64,000 bases of DNA, from contig CAKKNE010000002.1 in assembly GCA_918797485.1 (NCBI GenBank), positions 1,826,501 to 1,890,500 on the forward strand, written 5' to 3'. Each line of letters opens with the position of its first letter. The stretch's first letter is position 1. The notes beneath the pieces are model-generated. The model made no database searches, had not been told where the DNA came from, and saw only the letters and a program-made list of their open reading frames with translations. Source of the DNA: Pelagomonas calceolata (taxonomy: Eukaryota > Sar > Pelagophyceae > Pelagomonadales > Pelagomonadaceae). The translations under genes were made by a program, and so were the position numbers. Positions 8,110 to 16,806 of this stretch are shown one piece after another.

Positions 8110-10902
8110 ATGGACCTCGCCTACGAGGACGACGTGGTCGACCTGACGGGCGCGACGGAGTCGCCGCCGCGCCCCCTCGCGCCCGTGAGCGCCAAACGCG
8201 AGGCCGGGACCGCGAGCGGCGCGCCGGCGAAGAAGAAGCCCAAGGCGGCGCCGGCGGCGACGACCAAGACCGGCCGGCGGCGCGAGCGCCAGAAGCGGAA
8301 CGCGGACGTGCGCAGCGGCCTCAAGCCGCTGCCGACGCCGATCGTCGACTTCGACGCGGAGGCGGCGCGCGGCATGCTGACGCTGACGCGCGAGGGCGTG
8401 CCGGTGCACCTGCCGCGCGCCCGGCCGCCGTACCGGTCGCAGCTCCAGGTCATGGACGGCGCGATTCGAGCGGTGCGGGCCGCGCGGTCGGCGCTGCTCG
8501 AGTCTCCGACGGGGACGGGCAAGACCCTCGCGGCGCTCGCCGCGGTGCTGGCCTGGCAGCGGCAGCACGCGCACGACACGCCGACGCGCGTCGTCTGGGT
8601 CGCGCGGACGCACGACCAGCTGCAGCACGCCGTCCACGAGTACAAGCGGTCGTGCCCGTACCGGCCGCTCATGTCGCTGCGGCTCTCGCGCGAGCGGTTC
8701 TGCCTGCACCCGAACATCGCGACGGCGCCGAACAAGGCCGAGGCCTGCGAGGAGGCGACGAAGATACGCAAGCCCTCGACGAAGAAGAGCAAGGGCTGCG
8801 CGCACCTCGACAAGGCCGAGCGCATCGGCTACCCGCAGGGGAAGAAGTGGCGGCCGCACTTTCGCCTCGGCGGGCCGATGGTCGTCTGGGACATCGAGGA
8901 CGCCGTCAAGGAGGGCAAGGCGACGCACGTCTGCCCGTTCCACATGGCCCAGGACCAGATCCAGGAGGGCGCCGCGCTCATCTTCATCACGTACTCGCAG
9001 CTCGTCGACCCCGTGATCCGCCGCGCCGGCGGCCTCGACGCGGTTCTGGAGGACGCGGTCGTCGTCGTCGACGAGGGGCACAACCTGCCGTCGGTCGCGC
9101 GCGACGCCGCTTCCTACGAGGTCACGGAGGACCGCCTCGCGGACATGGTCAAGACGCTCGAGGAATTCGCGCCGCACCTCGGCGAATACCCCGAGGCGCA
9201 GGCCATGCTCGAGAGCCTCATCGCGCCGCCGCCGGGCTCCTTCGAGGCCGTCCAGGCGCGGCTCGACGCGCCGCCGCCGACGAAGCGGAAGAAGAAGCCG
9301 AAGCTGCGGTTCCGCGTGACGGCGCGCGGCGGCCCGCTCCGCTCCCTGCTGGCGTGGCTCCGCGGCGCGACGGCGCCGACCTGCGCCGCGGCGCCGCTCG
9401 GCGCCCCGGCGACGAGGAAGCGCGACGCCTTCAAGGACGAAGAGGAGCGCATCTGGCGCGGCGCGGACGCGGCGACGCTCGTGCGAGACGTCCTGGGCCT
9501 CGAGAACGCGGAGCGCGTCGACGAGCACTGCAAGATGCTCTGGAAGATGCGCAAGGACCTCATCGACGAGGGCCTGGAGAGCGGCGCCGTCCGGTCCGAC
9601 ACGATCAACGACCTCGAGGCGATCCTCGTCAAGCTCCGGTACCTGCTCGACCCCGCGGCGGCCACGCGCTACAAGCTGATCGCCACGTCGGCGCCGCGGC
9701 GCGACGTCTTCCCGAAGGGCGCGACGCGGGCCGCGCGCGACGCGCGCAACGCGATGACCGACGCGCAGCGCCGGCGCCGCGTCCTCGGCTGCGACGGGGA
9801 GCGGCGCCGCGCGATCTCGTTCCTCTGCCTCGAGGGCTCCGTGGCCATGGAGACGCTGACGCGCGGCCAGCGCGCCGCGGGCCTCGGCCAGGCCGAGTGG
9901 CGGCGGCCGTGCCGGTCGCTCCTGCTGCTGTCGGGCACGCTGCGGCCGTTCGACCTGCTCGCGCGCGAGCTCGGCTTCGAGCTCGGCGCCTGGGACCGGA
10001 CGGACCTGCCGCCGCCCGCGCTCCCGCCGTCGTCGGCGCCGGCGGTCAAGGACGAGAACGCGGCGCCCGACGCCGGCGCGCCGGAGCCGAAGCTTCTCTC
10101 CCAGGCGTACGCGGCGCACGCCGTCGCCGCGTGCCACCTGCCGACGCTGGCGCCGGCGCCGGGCCGACCGGCGGCGCTCGCGGCGCTGCAGCTCGCGCGC
10201 GCGGCGGGCACGGAGCTCGACGGCTCGTACGCGAACGCGACCAAGGACCCCGAGTCGACGACGTCGCGGCGCTACTACGACGCCGTCGCGACCGCGCTGC
10301 TGGGCGTCGCGGCGGCCACGCCCGGCGGCGTCCTCGTGTTCTTCAAGTCGTACCAGCTCCTCGAGCTCGCGACGGCGCGCTGGGAGACGACGGGCGGCCG
10401 CGCGAGGCTCGAGGCCGAGAAGCGCGGCAACGTCTTCGTCGAGGTCCGGCGCCAGTCGGGCGACGAGTTCGACGCGCTCGTCGGCGCCTACCGCGCCGCC
10501 GCGGCCACGCCGGCCGGCGCCATGCTCCTCGCCGTCATGCGCGGCCGCTCGGCCGAGGGCGCCGACTTCAAGGACGACGCCGCGCGCTGCGTCGTGATCG
10601 TCGGCGTGCCGTACCCGCCGCGCTTCGACGCGGCGACGCGGCTCAAAATCGAGCACGCCGGCCGCGACGGCGAGACGTGGTACAAGGCCGAGGCGTACCG
10701 CAACGTCAACCAGGCCGCGGGCCGCCTCATCCGCCACTCGAAGGACTACGGCGCGCTCGTCCTCCTCGACCGCGCCCTCCACAAGCACCCGATGATGTCC
10801 GAGTGGTTCGCGGAGCGCATCGAGCGGCCCAGCGGCGCCACGGAGCTCCACCACCGCCTCCGGAGCTTCTTCTCCGCGCGGGCCCCGCTCGTGATCGATT
10901 AG
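8110..10902 (+). CDS. RTEL1: RTEL1/FANCJ-family iron-sulfur DNA helicase (XPD superfamily)
   Basis: 930 aa, a superfamily-2 5'-3' helicase of the XPD group, predicted to act in the nucleus on recombination or telomere intermediates. A basic N-terminal tail (AKKKPKAA) may be a nuclear signal. Walker A is ESPTGTGKT (about 132-140). Fe-S cluster cysteines fit C198, C214, C230 and C276 (FCLHPN ... VCPFH). The segment DIEDAVKEGKATHVCPFH resembles the DIEDLVKSG..HRVCPY stretch of RTEL1 more than FANCJ. Motif II reads DEGH (about 321-324) instead of DEAH. Later motifs are LSGTLRPFDLLA, MRGRSAEGADF (about 811) and NVNQAAGRLIRH (about 866). It ends after the helicase core and lacks the PIP box and harmonin-like domains of animal RTEL1. 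FANCJ-like is the main alternative. Confidence 0.75.
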   Translation: MDLAYEDDVVDLTGATESPPRPLAPVSAKREAGTASGAPAKKKPKAAPAATTKTGRRRERQKRNADVRSGLKPLPTPIVDFDAEAARGMLTLTREGVPVHLPRARPPYRSQLQVMDGAIRAVRAARSALLESPTGTGKTLAALAAVLAWQRQHAHDTPTRVVWVARTHDQLQHAVHEYKRSCPYRPLMSLRLSRERFCLHPNIATAPNKAEACEEATKIRKPSTKKSKGCAHLDKAERIGYPQGKKWRPHFRLGGPMVVWDIEDAVKEGKATHVCPFHMAQDQIQEGAALIFITYSQLVDPVIRRAGGLDAVLEDAVVVVDEGHNLPSVARDAASYEVTEDRLADMVKTLEEFAPHLGEYPEAQAMLESLIAPPPGSFEAVQARLDAPPPTKRKKKPKLRFRVTARGGPLRSLLAWLRGATAPTCAAAPLGAPATRKRDAFKDEEERIWRGADAATLVRDVLGLENAERVDEHCKMLWKMRKDLIDEGLESGAVRSDTINDLEAILVKLRYLLDPAAATRYKLIATSAPRRDVFPKGATRAARDARNAMTDAQRRRRVLGCDGERRRAISFLCLEGSVAMETLTRGQRAAGLGQAEWRRPCRSLLLLSGTLRPFDLLARELGFELGAWDRTDLPPPALPPSSAPAVKDENAAPDAGAPEPKLLSQAYAAHAVAACHLPTLAPAPGRPAALAALQLARAAGTELDGSYANATKDPESTTSRRYYDAVATALLGVAAATPGGVLVFFKSYQLLELATARWETTGGRARLEAEKRGNVFVEVRRQSGDEFDALVGAYRAAAATPAGAMLLAVMRGRSAEGADFKDDAARCVVIVGVPYPPRFDAATRLKIEHAGRDGETWYKAEAYRNVNQAAGRLIRHSKDYGALVLLDRALHKHPMMSEWFAERIERPSGATELHHRLRSFFSARAPLVID

Positions 10903-10953
10903 TAAGAGCAAGTTATGCCTGTGCTTGGATCCTTGTTTTTCGACGATCAAGAT

Positions 10954-11027
10954 TGTTATGGTGCTAGGACTAGTTTGCGGAGCCCCTGGTACCCGTTTTG
11001 GTGGCTAGTGTCTTACTGGACGCTAGC
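10954..11027 (+). repeat. Composite intergenic element A with CTAG palindrome copy 3 (11005-11026)
   Basis: Begins with TGTTATGGTGCTAGGACT, then about 33 bp of unlike sequence, then a reverse-oriented CTAG palindrome. It lies 52 bp after the helicase stop and 201 bp before the SET-gene ATG. Two similar composites occur at 19566-19660 and 36644-36726, each also between two plus-strand genes. Confidence 0.55.
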
Positions 11028-11226
11028 ATCGACGCTTGGACTCAAACCAGCAGCACAAGTGCCCAAGGAGGGCGACTCGCTCCTGCAGAAGAAGCACACC
11101 CCGTTTAGCTTTCCACGCGTCAAAGCGAAGTCGTCAAGGTTGATTTGTAGCAGTTGCAGACACTGCTCTCCCTCTGCACTCGCGAGCAGAGAGCGAGGCA
11201 GCAGTGCGAAGCTAAAGAGCGAATAC

Positions 11227-12579
11227 ATGGCATCGCTGCTCGACCGCATAGGAGACGCTCCGATCGCAGACGCCAGCTCCGACGAGCTGCGCTCGGCGGT
11301 CGAGGCGATTGCCAACGCGAGCAGCGATGCGTACACGGAGTGGGCCCGGCGGACGCTGCAGATTGCGGTGCACGACTGCTACCGGTTGAGTGGTGGCGGA
11401 GGCGATGACCGCGGCGTCGTCGCGGCGCGCGCGATCGACGCGTCGCCGTCGCAGCCCGTCGAGCTCGTCGTGGTACCGTTCGACGCGATGCTGCACGCGA
11501 CGGCGGCGCTGGTCTGCAACTCGCAAGCCGAAGCGGCGGCGGCGAAGGCGTTCGCCGTCGTCGCAAACAAGCTCACGAGAGAAGACGACGTGCTCGCGTG
11601 CCGCCTGCTCTTCGAGCGGCACCTGGGCGACCGCTCGCGGTGGTTCCAGCACGTGCGGCGCCTGCCCGACATGCCCGACCACTGTGTCCTGCGCTGGAGC
11701 GACGCGGAGCTCGCGGAGCTCGCGGGCTCGGACGCGCGGCTCATGGCGGCCAGATGGCGCGAGCAGGTCGCGGCCGATTTCAAGGAAATTGAAGCCGCCG
11801 CCGCCGCCGCCGGTCCAAAGCGCGAGGCGTTCCCCTGGCTCGAGGTCGACGCGTACCGTTGGGCGATAAGCATGGTCTTCAGCCGCGCGATCACGGTGCG
11901 ACGCGGCGCGGGCGCGATCAAAGCGCTCGTGCCGGTCGTTGACATGTTTAACCACGACCCGGCGGCGCCCACGGCGCACGCCTTCGACGCGGCGCGCGAC
12001 GCGCTCGTCGTCCGCCGCGAGGCGCCGGCCGCGGCGGGCGCCACGCTCTCGATCGTCTACGAGCACGCGACGGCCTCGCGGCTCCTGCTGCTGTACGGGT
12101 TCGTACCGCCGCTGGCGCAGACGCAGCACGCAGGCCGCGACGTCTTCGCGGGCCTGGCGCCCGACGCGCCGAATCGCGTCGAGAAGCTCGCCGTCCTCGC
12201 CGGTTTCGGCGTCAAGGCCCAGGCCGCGGGCGAGGAGCCGTTCGTCGTCTCGGAGGCGGACCCGCTGCCCGACGCGCTCGCGCTGACGCTCTACGCGCAG
12301 CGCTGCGACCTAGACGCGCTCGGCCGCCTCGTCGCCGACCGCGCAGACCGCGACGCGGCGACGGCGCGCGCGGGGCTGGGCGACCTCGTCGCGGCGTGCG
12401 ACGCCATGCTCTCGGGCTACCCGTCCAGCGAGGCCGAGGACCTCGCGGCCCTCGCTGACGGCGGCCTCGAGCCGCGGCGCCGGCTCGCGCTCCTCGTCCG
12501 CGTGCCAGAGCGGCGCGCGCTCGTCGCCTGTCGCCGCGAGGCGGCCGCTCGGCGCGAGGCGGTCGCAGACGTCGACTAG
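11227..12579 (+). CDS. SET-domain protein, SETD3/Rubisco-LSMT-like
   Basis: 450 aa from the ATG at 11227. An in-frame ATG at 10915 exists but lies upstream of the composite element, so it is less likely to be used. The protein looks like the SETD3/Rubisco large-subunit methyltransferase group, which methylates Lys or His on non-histone proteins using S-adenosylmethionine. RGVVAARAI corresponds to the first SET strand region. The hallmark ALVPVVDMFNHDP (about 236-248) supplies the N-H cofactor motif. A Tyr-Gly catalytic stretch appears as LLLYGFVPP. The SET domain carries a helical insert, and the C-terminal part resembles a Rubis-subs-bind domain. The substrate is unknown and there is no clear leader peptide. 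Confidence 0.75.
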   Translation: MASLLDRIGDAPIADASSDELRSAVEAIANASSDAYTEWARRTLQIAVHDCYRLSGGGGDDRGVVAARAIDASPSQPVELVVVPFDAMLHATAALVCNSQAEAAAAKAFAVVANKLTREDDVLACRLLFERHLGDRSRWFQHVRRLPDMPDHCVLRWSDAELAELAGSDARLMAARWREQVAADFKEIEAAAAAAGPKREAFPWLEVDAYRWAISMVFSRAITVRRGAGAIKALVPVVDMFNHDPAAPTAHAFDAARDALVVRREAPAAAGATLSIVYEHATASRLLLLYGFVPPLAQTQHAGRDVFAGLAPDAPNRVEKLAVLAGFGVKAQAAGEEPFVVSEADPLPDALALTLYAQRCDLDALGRLVADRADRDAATARAGLGDLVAACDAMLSGYPSSEAEDLAALADGGLEPRRRLALLVRVPERRALVACRREAAARREAVADVD

Positions 12580-12750
12580 GAGCAGCACCGCGGGGCGCCT
12601 TGTAAAACTGTTGAGGAGGACCCAGGGCCCGGACGCGCCCACAGGAATTAGAATTGGTGGAAATTACTCGAAAGTGGGCGGGGAGAGGTCGGGTCGCGCG
12701 GGGTGGAAAAGTAGTGCTTGGTCGTCTAAGACGCGTGCTTGGCTTCGGGC

Positions 12751-13182
12751 CTAGTCCCGCTTGGCACAGTGGCCGGCGCATTGGGTACCGTGGACAAGGC
12801 ACGTGTTCCCGAAGAAGCCGCCCGATCCGTTGCAGTCCTTGTCTTCTTTGCACGGCTTGCCGCACGGGGTCGGAGGCGACGGCGTCGGCGCCGGAGCCGG
12901 CGTGGACCCCTCGATGTCCCACAGCTGGAACTGGTCGAGGAGGCCGCCGTGGCCGGTGCAGGGCGCGCCGACGATGTGCGAGCCCTCGGCGAGAAGGCCG
13001 TTCTTCACCGTCATGCAAAGGTTCCCCGGGAACTCCGTGAGCTCGAGCGTGCCGATCTTGGTGTGCGTCAGTTCCTGGTTGAACCCGTTCGTGCGGCAAG
13101 GGTAGAGCCCGAAGTATGAGCCGTGGTTCGTGAACTTGGTGCCTAGGCCATAGTTGTGATGTTTGTGCCTGAGAGCCAGCAA
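12751..13182 (-). CDS. C-terminal part of a secreted beta-trefoil (ricin-B-type) lectin-domain protein
   Basis: An open frame of 143 codons without an ATG at its upstream end. It reads through GLYPCRTNGFNQ, NLCMTVKNGLLAEGSHIVG, APCTG and a terminal QLW, the pattern of one carbohydrate-binding beta-trefoil repeat with its QxW motif. A Pro-rich linker and a small six-Cys tail (CGKPCKEDKDC ... CAGHCAKRD) follow. Such modules sit on extracellular glycosidases and lectins. A plausible splice acceptor (a pyrimidine-rich run ending CTCTCAG at about 13168) precedes residue 6, so the true 5' exon or exons probably lie upstream, but none could be identified. Nothing was recognised in 13183-13477. Confidence 0.45.
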   Translation of the reverse strand: MLALRHKHHNYGLGTKFTNHGSYFGLYPCRTNGFNQELTHTKIGTLELTEFPGNLCMTVKNGLLAEGSHIVGAPCTGHGGLLDQFQLWDIEGSTPAPAPTPSPPTPCGKPCKEDKDCNGSGGFFGNTCLVHGTQCAGHCAKRD

Positions 13183-13477
13183 AGGTGAGCGCGCGTCCGC
13201 GCGCTCGAGTCGCGCGCGCGGGCGTCTGGGGCGAGTTGTTTCACGCCGTGATCGCTACGATTGCGAGTTTTTGTGATTGAGGTTATTTGACTGTGCTTGC
13301 TGCGGGTTTTGCGGAACCAGGAAGAATGCGCTTGGTGTTCCGGCCAGCCGACGAAAGCGCACGGCCCACGTTTCGTCCTTTCGCGACTCGTAGGGACCCC
13401 GGGAGCTATGCGACGGCAGATAGGAGTCGAGACATCGTGGAGCGCGGCCCGCGCGACGCGGAGTTCAAACACAGGTG

Positions 13478-14817
13478 TTACCCAAAGGCCCGGGACTTGG
13501 CGGCCTTCTTCTTGTTCCGGCCGGAGGCGCCCACCTTCTTCTTCTTGGGCGCCTTGGGCTTCCGCTTGGGCGGCTCGTAGTCGAGCCGCCGCCAGTAGTC
13601 GAGGTCGTTGACGGCGCCCGACTTGAGCGCTTTGGCGAGGTCGTCCTCGCCGTAGCCCCAGGGCGCCATGCCGAGGTCGAGGACCGTGAAGCGGTCCTTG
13701 ACGGCGAAGAGCGTGGCGAGCGCGTCGCGCTCGGCCGCGGCCAGCGCGGGGTGCCAGCACTCGCTCATGAGGCAGATGCGGTCGCGGTCGGCCGTGTTGT
13801 AGATGTAGTGCGGGTACGTGTTGTCGAGGATGACGGCGTCGCCGCCCGTGGCGATGGTCTCCTCCTCGTCGTCGACGAAGATGCCGCAGCCCTCGGGCGC
13901 GTCGACGGGCGTCAGCGTCGAGAGCATGTAGTTGCGGCCGTCGGAGTGGACGGTGCCGCGCGAGTCGGCCTTCTGGCGCGTGAAGCCGACGAAGCGGTGC
14001 GCGGGCCCGAGGTCGCCCATGGCCGCGACGAGCGCGGCCGTCGTCTTCGGCGCCGTCGTCTTCGCGCCGCGCAGCGACAGGAACTGCCAGCCGAACCAGG
14101 CGGCCTTCTGCCACGTCTCGTCCTCCTCCTCCTCGTTGAGGCCCAGCGGGTCCCACTCGCCCGCGTCCGCGTCGAAGCCGTCCTCGTCGTCGGCGAGCGG
14201 CCGCGCGTTCAGCACCGAGTCGAACTCGGCGCGCGCGGCCGCCGCCACCTCCGTCGAGAGCTTGGCGCGGAGCTCGGCCAGCTCGGGGTACGCGTCGTGC
14301 GGGTACGCCGCGCGCGGCACGCTCTCGCCCGACGCGGCGTCCTCGCCGAGGCCCGGGTAGACGTACTGCGAGAGCAGCTGCTGCCGGTTGTCCATGAACA
14401 GGTCCTCGCCTGCGCGCGCGGCGGCGTCGGGACTCTCTCTCGCCGGGGCGCGACGGCCTCGGCGCTCGCCGCCGACGCGACGCGACCCCCCACCGAAGGC
14501 CTCGGCGCCGGGCCCGCACCGGGCGGCTTCGTCCGCAGGTTCTCGCAGAAGCCGCGGAACCGCTCGAGCGCGGCGTCCGTCCGCCAGCCCGGCAGCTCCG
14601 CGTCGACCTGCGCCCAGAACGCGTCGTTCTTCCACGCGCCCTCGTCGACGTCGTAGACCGTGTCCTGCTTCTCGAAGTAGGCCTTTTCCGCGTCCGTCGT
14701 CGGCGTCGACGCGAGCCTGGTGGCACCCCTCGGCGGCAGCCTCGGCCGGAGCCGCGGCGTCAGCGCCACCGCATACGTCGCGAGCAGCCGTGCGACGACG
14801 AGCCTCCTCGTCGGCAT
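13478..14817 (-). CDS. Aspartyl/asparaginyl beta-hydroxylase-like protein, one intron, organelle leader
   Basis: Two exons, 14520-14817 and 13478-14409, give 409 aa. The 110-nt intron (GTGCGG...GCGCAG) restores the frame exactly across a phase-1 junction (KPPG then EDLFMDN). The N-terminus (MPTRRLVVARLLATYAVALTPRLRPRLPPRG) looks like an organelle leader, probably plastid or mitochondrion. The C-terminal half has the Fe(II)/2-oxoglutarate cupin of the Asp_Arg_Hydrox family. HSDGRNYMLSTL supplies the first iron His, and DAVILDNTYPHYIYN the second His and its surroundings. A Lys-rich tail (KRKPKAPKKKKVG) ends the protein. The frame was opened from an ATG that lies downstream of the 5S rRNA gene. 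The substrate is unknown. Confidence 0.75.
14410..14519 (-). other. Spliceosomal intron (110 nt) of the hydroxylase-like gene
   Basis: GT-AG intron that starts GTGCGG and ends GCGCGCAG. Without it the two coding segments lie in different frames; with it they join at a split Gly codon. No terminal inverted repeat is seen, so it does not look like the introner family found elsewhere in the window. Confidence 0.7.
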
Positions 14818-15070
14818 GGGTGTGGCCTCGCGTGAACACCAACGCCCAGGCACCTGAATTTGCTCTGCGCTCGTGCGACGCCAAGCCTCTCCCAAGGTTT
14901 GACTCGCAGCTCGTCGCCGGCCGAAGCCGGTCGGAGGGCCCGGCGGGAGACGTGCTCTGGCGAGTTTGAGTGCCGTCCGTCCGCTTTTTCGACTCCGTTT
15001 TGGCATGCAGGCTCGAAGGCGCTGGCCGTGCGCAGGGAGCAGGGGGGCAAAAAAAATGGAAAAATGGCAA

Positions 15071-15079
15071 AAAGAAAAG
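15071..15079 (-). terminator. Pol III T-run terminator of the 5S gene
   Basis: On the minus strand the 5S sequence is followed within a few bases by TTTTC and then TTTTT, the normal RNA polymerase III stop. Confidence 0.7.
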
Positions 15080-15080
15080 A

Positions 15081-15194
15081 GAGCGCTACCCGGGATTCCA
15101 ACGTGGTCACCCACCGTAGTACTAACCGGGCTCGATAGGGCTTAACTTCGATGAGCTGACGGGTATCGGTGCTCTCCCTATGATCTGAGCGCTC
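15081..15194 (-). rRNA. 5S ribosomal RNA
   Basis: Read on the minus strand, about 114 nt fold as 5S rRNA. The ends pair (GAGCGCT with AGCGCTC, helix I). ATAGGG pairs with CCCTAT (helix II). The family-typical segments GATCATA, GCACCGATACCCGTC, GAAGTTAAGC, GGTTAGTACT and GGGTGACCAC are in order. These include the internal A box and C box used by TFIIIA and RNA polymerase III. A T-run (CTTTTC, then TTTTT) follows the 3' end at about 15071-15079 as a Pol III terminator. It stands alone between two protein genes rather than in an rDNA array. Confidence 0.93.
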
Positions 15195-15315
15195 GCACTG
15201 TCCCGGGAGTGAGGGCTCCCGAGGACGCGATGGGAGGTCTGGGTCGGCGCCTGCATATGAACCCTTCTTGGCTAACTTTCGGGTTTGCGATGCCTTTCTC
15301 GAGAGCGCCGGGCCT

Positions 15316-15608
15316 ATGCCACCGCGGCGGCTCGCCTTCTTGGGCGGCGCCGTCTGCCGCGCCGCGGCCGCAGACGCGCCGCTCGACCCCGGCGCCGTGC
15401 GCCAGGCCCTCGCGACCGTCGCGCTGGGCGCCTTCGTCCTCGGGGCCTGCTGCGCCTGCGCCTGCGCGGCCGCCTGCTGGTGCGCGTCGATCGCCTACGA
15501 CGCCGACGGCGGCGGCGGCGGCCCCTTCTCCGCGCGGCGCGTCCTCACGGCGCTCGGCGCCAAGGAGCCGCCGCGGCGCTACGCGCGGGTCCGCCTGAAC
15601 GACGTCCG
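15316..15608 (+). CDS. Short reading frame with one membrane segment, 3' end unresolved
   Basis: From the ATG at 15316 a frame encodes MPPRRLAFLGGAVCRAAAAD, then a strongly hydrophobic Ala/Cys/Leu segment (about residues 38-60), then ALGAKEPPRRYARVRLND. It looks coding up to about 15608. Beyond that the downstream frame, offset by one base, becomes the convincing one. This may be the N-terminal part of the following oxygenase gene joined by a splice I cannot place, a separate small gene, or a frame break in this copy. Function unknown. Confidence 0.3.
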
Positions 15609-16559
15609 ATGCCCGACGACGCCTTCGCGGCCGCGAGCTGGCGGGACCCGGCGTTCTGGCGACGCGTCGCACCGCTCGGCATCGGCTCGCCGCCGCAGAG
15701 GAAGCCTGCACCGCTCGGCATCGGTTCGCCACCGCAGCGCAAGCGGAAGCGCCCCGCGGATGATGCAGGCGCCGTCGTTCGACATGCCGAAGCTGATGCC
15801 GCCGCCGACGCCCGGCAGTTCGCGCGCGACGGCTTCGCGACGCTGCGCGGCGAAGCGACGACCGCCGCGCTCGCGGGCCGGTGCGCCGACGCGATCGAGC
15901 GCCTCGCGGCGCGCGGGCTGCCGGCCGCGTGCGTGTTCCTCTACGACGAGGCCTGGGCCCTCGTCGCGGCCTTCGCGCCGCGGCTCGTAGCACTGCTCGC
16001 GGCCGGCGCCGCCATGAACTACGACTGCTACGCGTTCCGCGTGGCGCCCGGCGCCCGCGGCTGGGCCGCGCACCGCGACCGCGCCGGCGACGACGCGACC
16101 ACGCCGGGCTACGCGACGTGCTGGGTCGCGCTGACGGACTGCGGCCCCGACACGGCGTGCGTCCGCGCGGCGCCGCTGCGCGCCACGGAGGGCCTCGCGG
16201 TCGACGACCCGCGGGCGCTGGAAGCAGCGGCGAGGCGCGCCGCGGTGCCGCTCGCGCTGCGGCGCGGCGACGCGGCGGCCTGGGCGGGCCGGACGGTCCA
16301 CTTCGGCGGGCCGCACGCGGACGCGACGCGGCCGCCGCGCGCCGCGCTCGCCTTCGCGGCGTCGACGCCGGCGCTCGAGGACGACCGGGACCGGATCGAG
16401 GCGGTGCGGGCGTGGGCCGGCGGCGGCGCCGCGCTGCCCTTCGACGCGCGGCTCAAGCTCGTCGCGCTCCAGCTCGAGTTCTACGCCGACGCGGAGCCCC
16501 TCGACCCGCGCGTCCGGACCGTCCTCGACGCGCTCGACGCGGCCTGGTGCGGCGACTAA
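15609..16559 (+). CDS. 2-oxoglutarate/Fe(II) oxygenase-like protein (phytanoyl-CoA dioxygenase-like)
   Basis: 316 aa from the ATG at 15609 (MPDDAFAAASWRDPAFWRRV). An N-terminal direct repeat encodes APLGIGSPPQRKP twice. The fold resembles PhyH-type oxygenases. FARDGFATLRGEA begins the domain. The HRDR in GWAAHRDRAGDD gives the H-x-D iron ligands. VHFGGPHADATRPPRAALAF gives the distal His and the 2-oxoglutarate-binding Arg. WVALTDCGPDTACVRAAP is the usual strand between them. Substrate unknown. Whether the upstream frame at 15316 belongs to the same protein is unresolved. It lies 414 bp from the 5S rRNA gene. Confidence 0.55.
   Translation: MPDDAFAAASWRDPAFWRRVAPLGIGSPPQRKPAPLGIGSPPQRKRKRPADDAGAVVRHAEADAAADARQFARDGFATLRGEATTAALAGRCADAIERLAARGLPAACVFLYDEAWALVAAFAPRLVALLAAGAAMNYDCYAFRVAPGARGWAAHRDRAGDDATTPGYATCWVALTDCGPDTACVRAAPLRATEGLAVDDPRALEAAARRAAVPLALRRGDAAAWAGRTVHFGGPHADATRPPRAALAFAASTPALEDDRDRIEAVRAWAGGGAALPFDARLKLVALQLEFYADAEPLDPRVRTVLDALDAAWCGD
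15667..15744 (+). repeat. In-frame tandem repeat, 2 x 39 bp
   Basis: Two near-identical 39-bp units each starting GCACCGCTCGGCATCGG encode APLGIGSPPQRKP and a second copy ending QRKRK, near the N-terminus of the oxygenase-like protein. Confidence 0.75.
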
Positions 16560-16806
16560 GTTTTGTTGTGACAACTCCTGCGATCTGAAATTCGTGGCCG
16601 GCGGGTTTCGCGCGTACGTCGTCGCGCAAAAAGCACCCCTATCTCCCGATTCGTCCACCACCGAAGGATCCGCAAGCTTGAGAGTGCTATTTGGGAGCCC
16701 CCCTCGCGCGCGTGAAGCGCGTGCGGCGACTGCTGCCACACATAGCTCTCTCAAACACACCTCAGCAGCAGAGCTCTCTCAAAACACCAGAGCGCAGTCA
16801 GCATCG

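Noticed and set aside
7921-10950. 1009-codon open frame on the minus strand over the helicase gene
   Set aside because: Same reason: antisense shadow of RTEL1, with no recognisable family.
14410-14519. Hydroxylase-like gene frame change as a frameshift mutation
   Set aside because: A GT-AG intron of 110 nt joins the two frames exactly at a split Gly codon, so splicing explains it.
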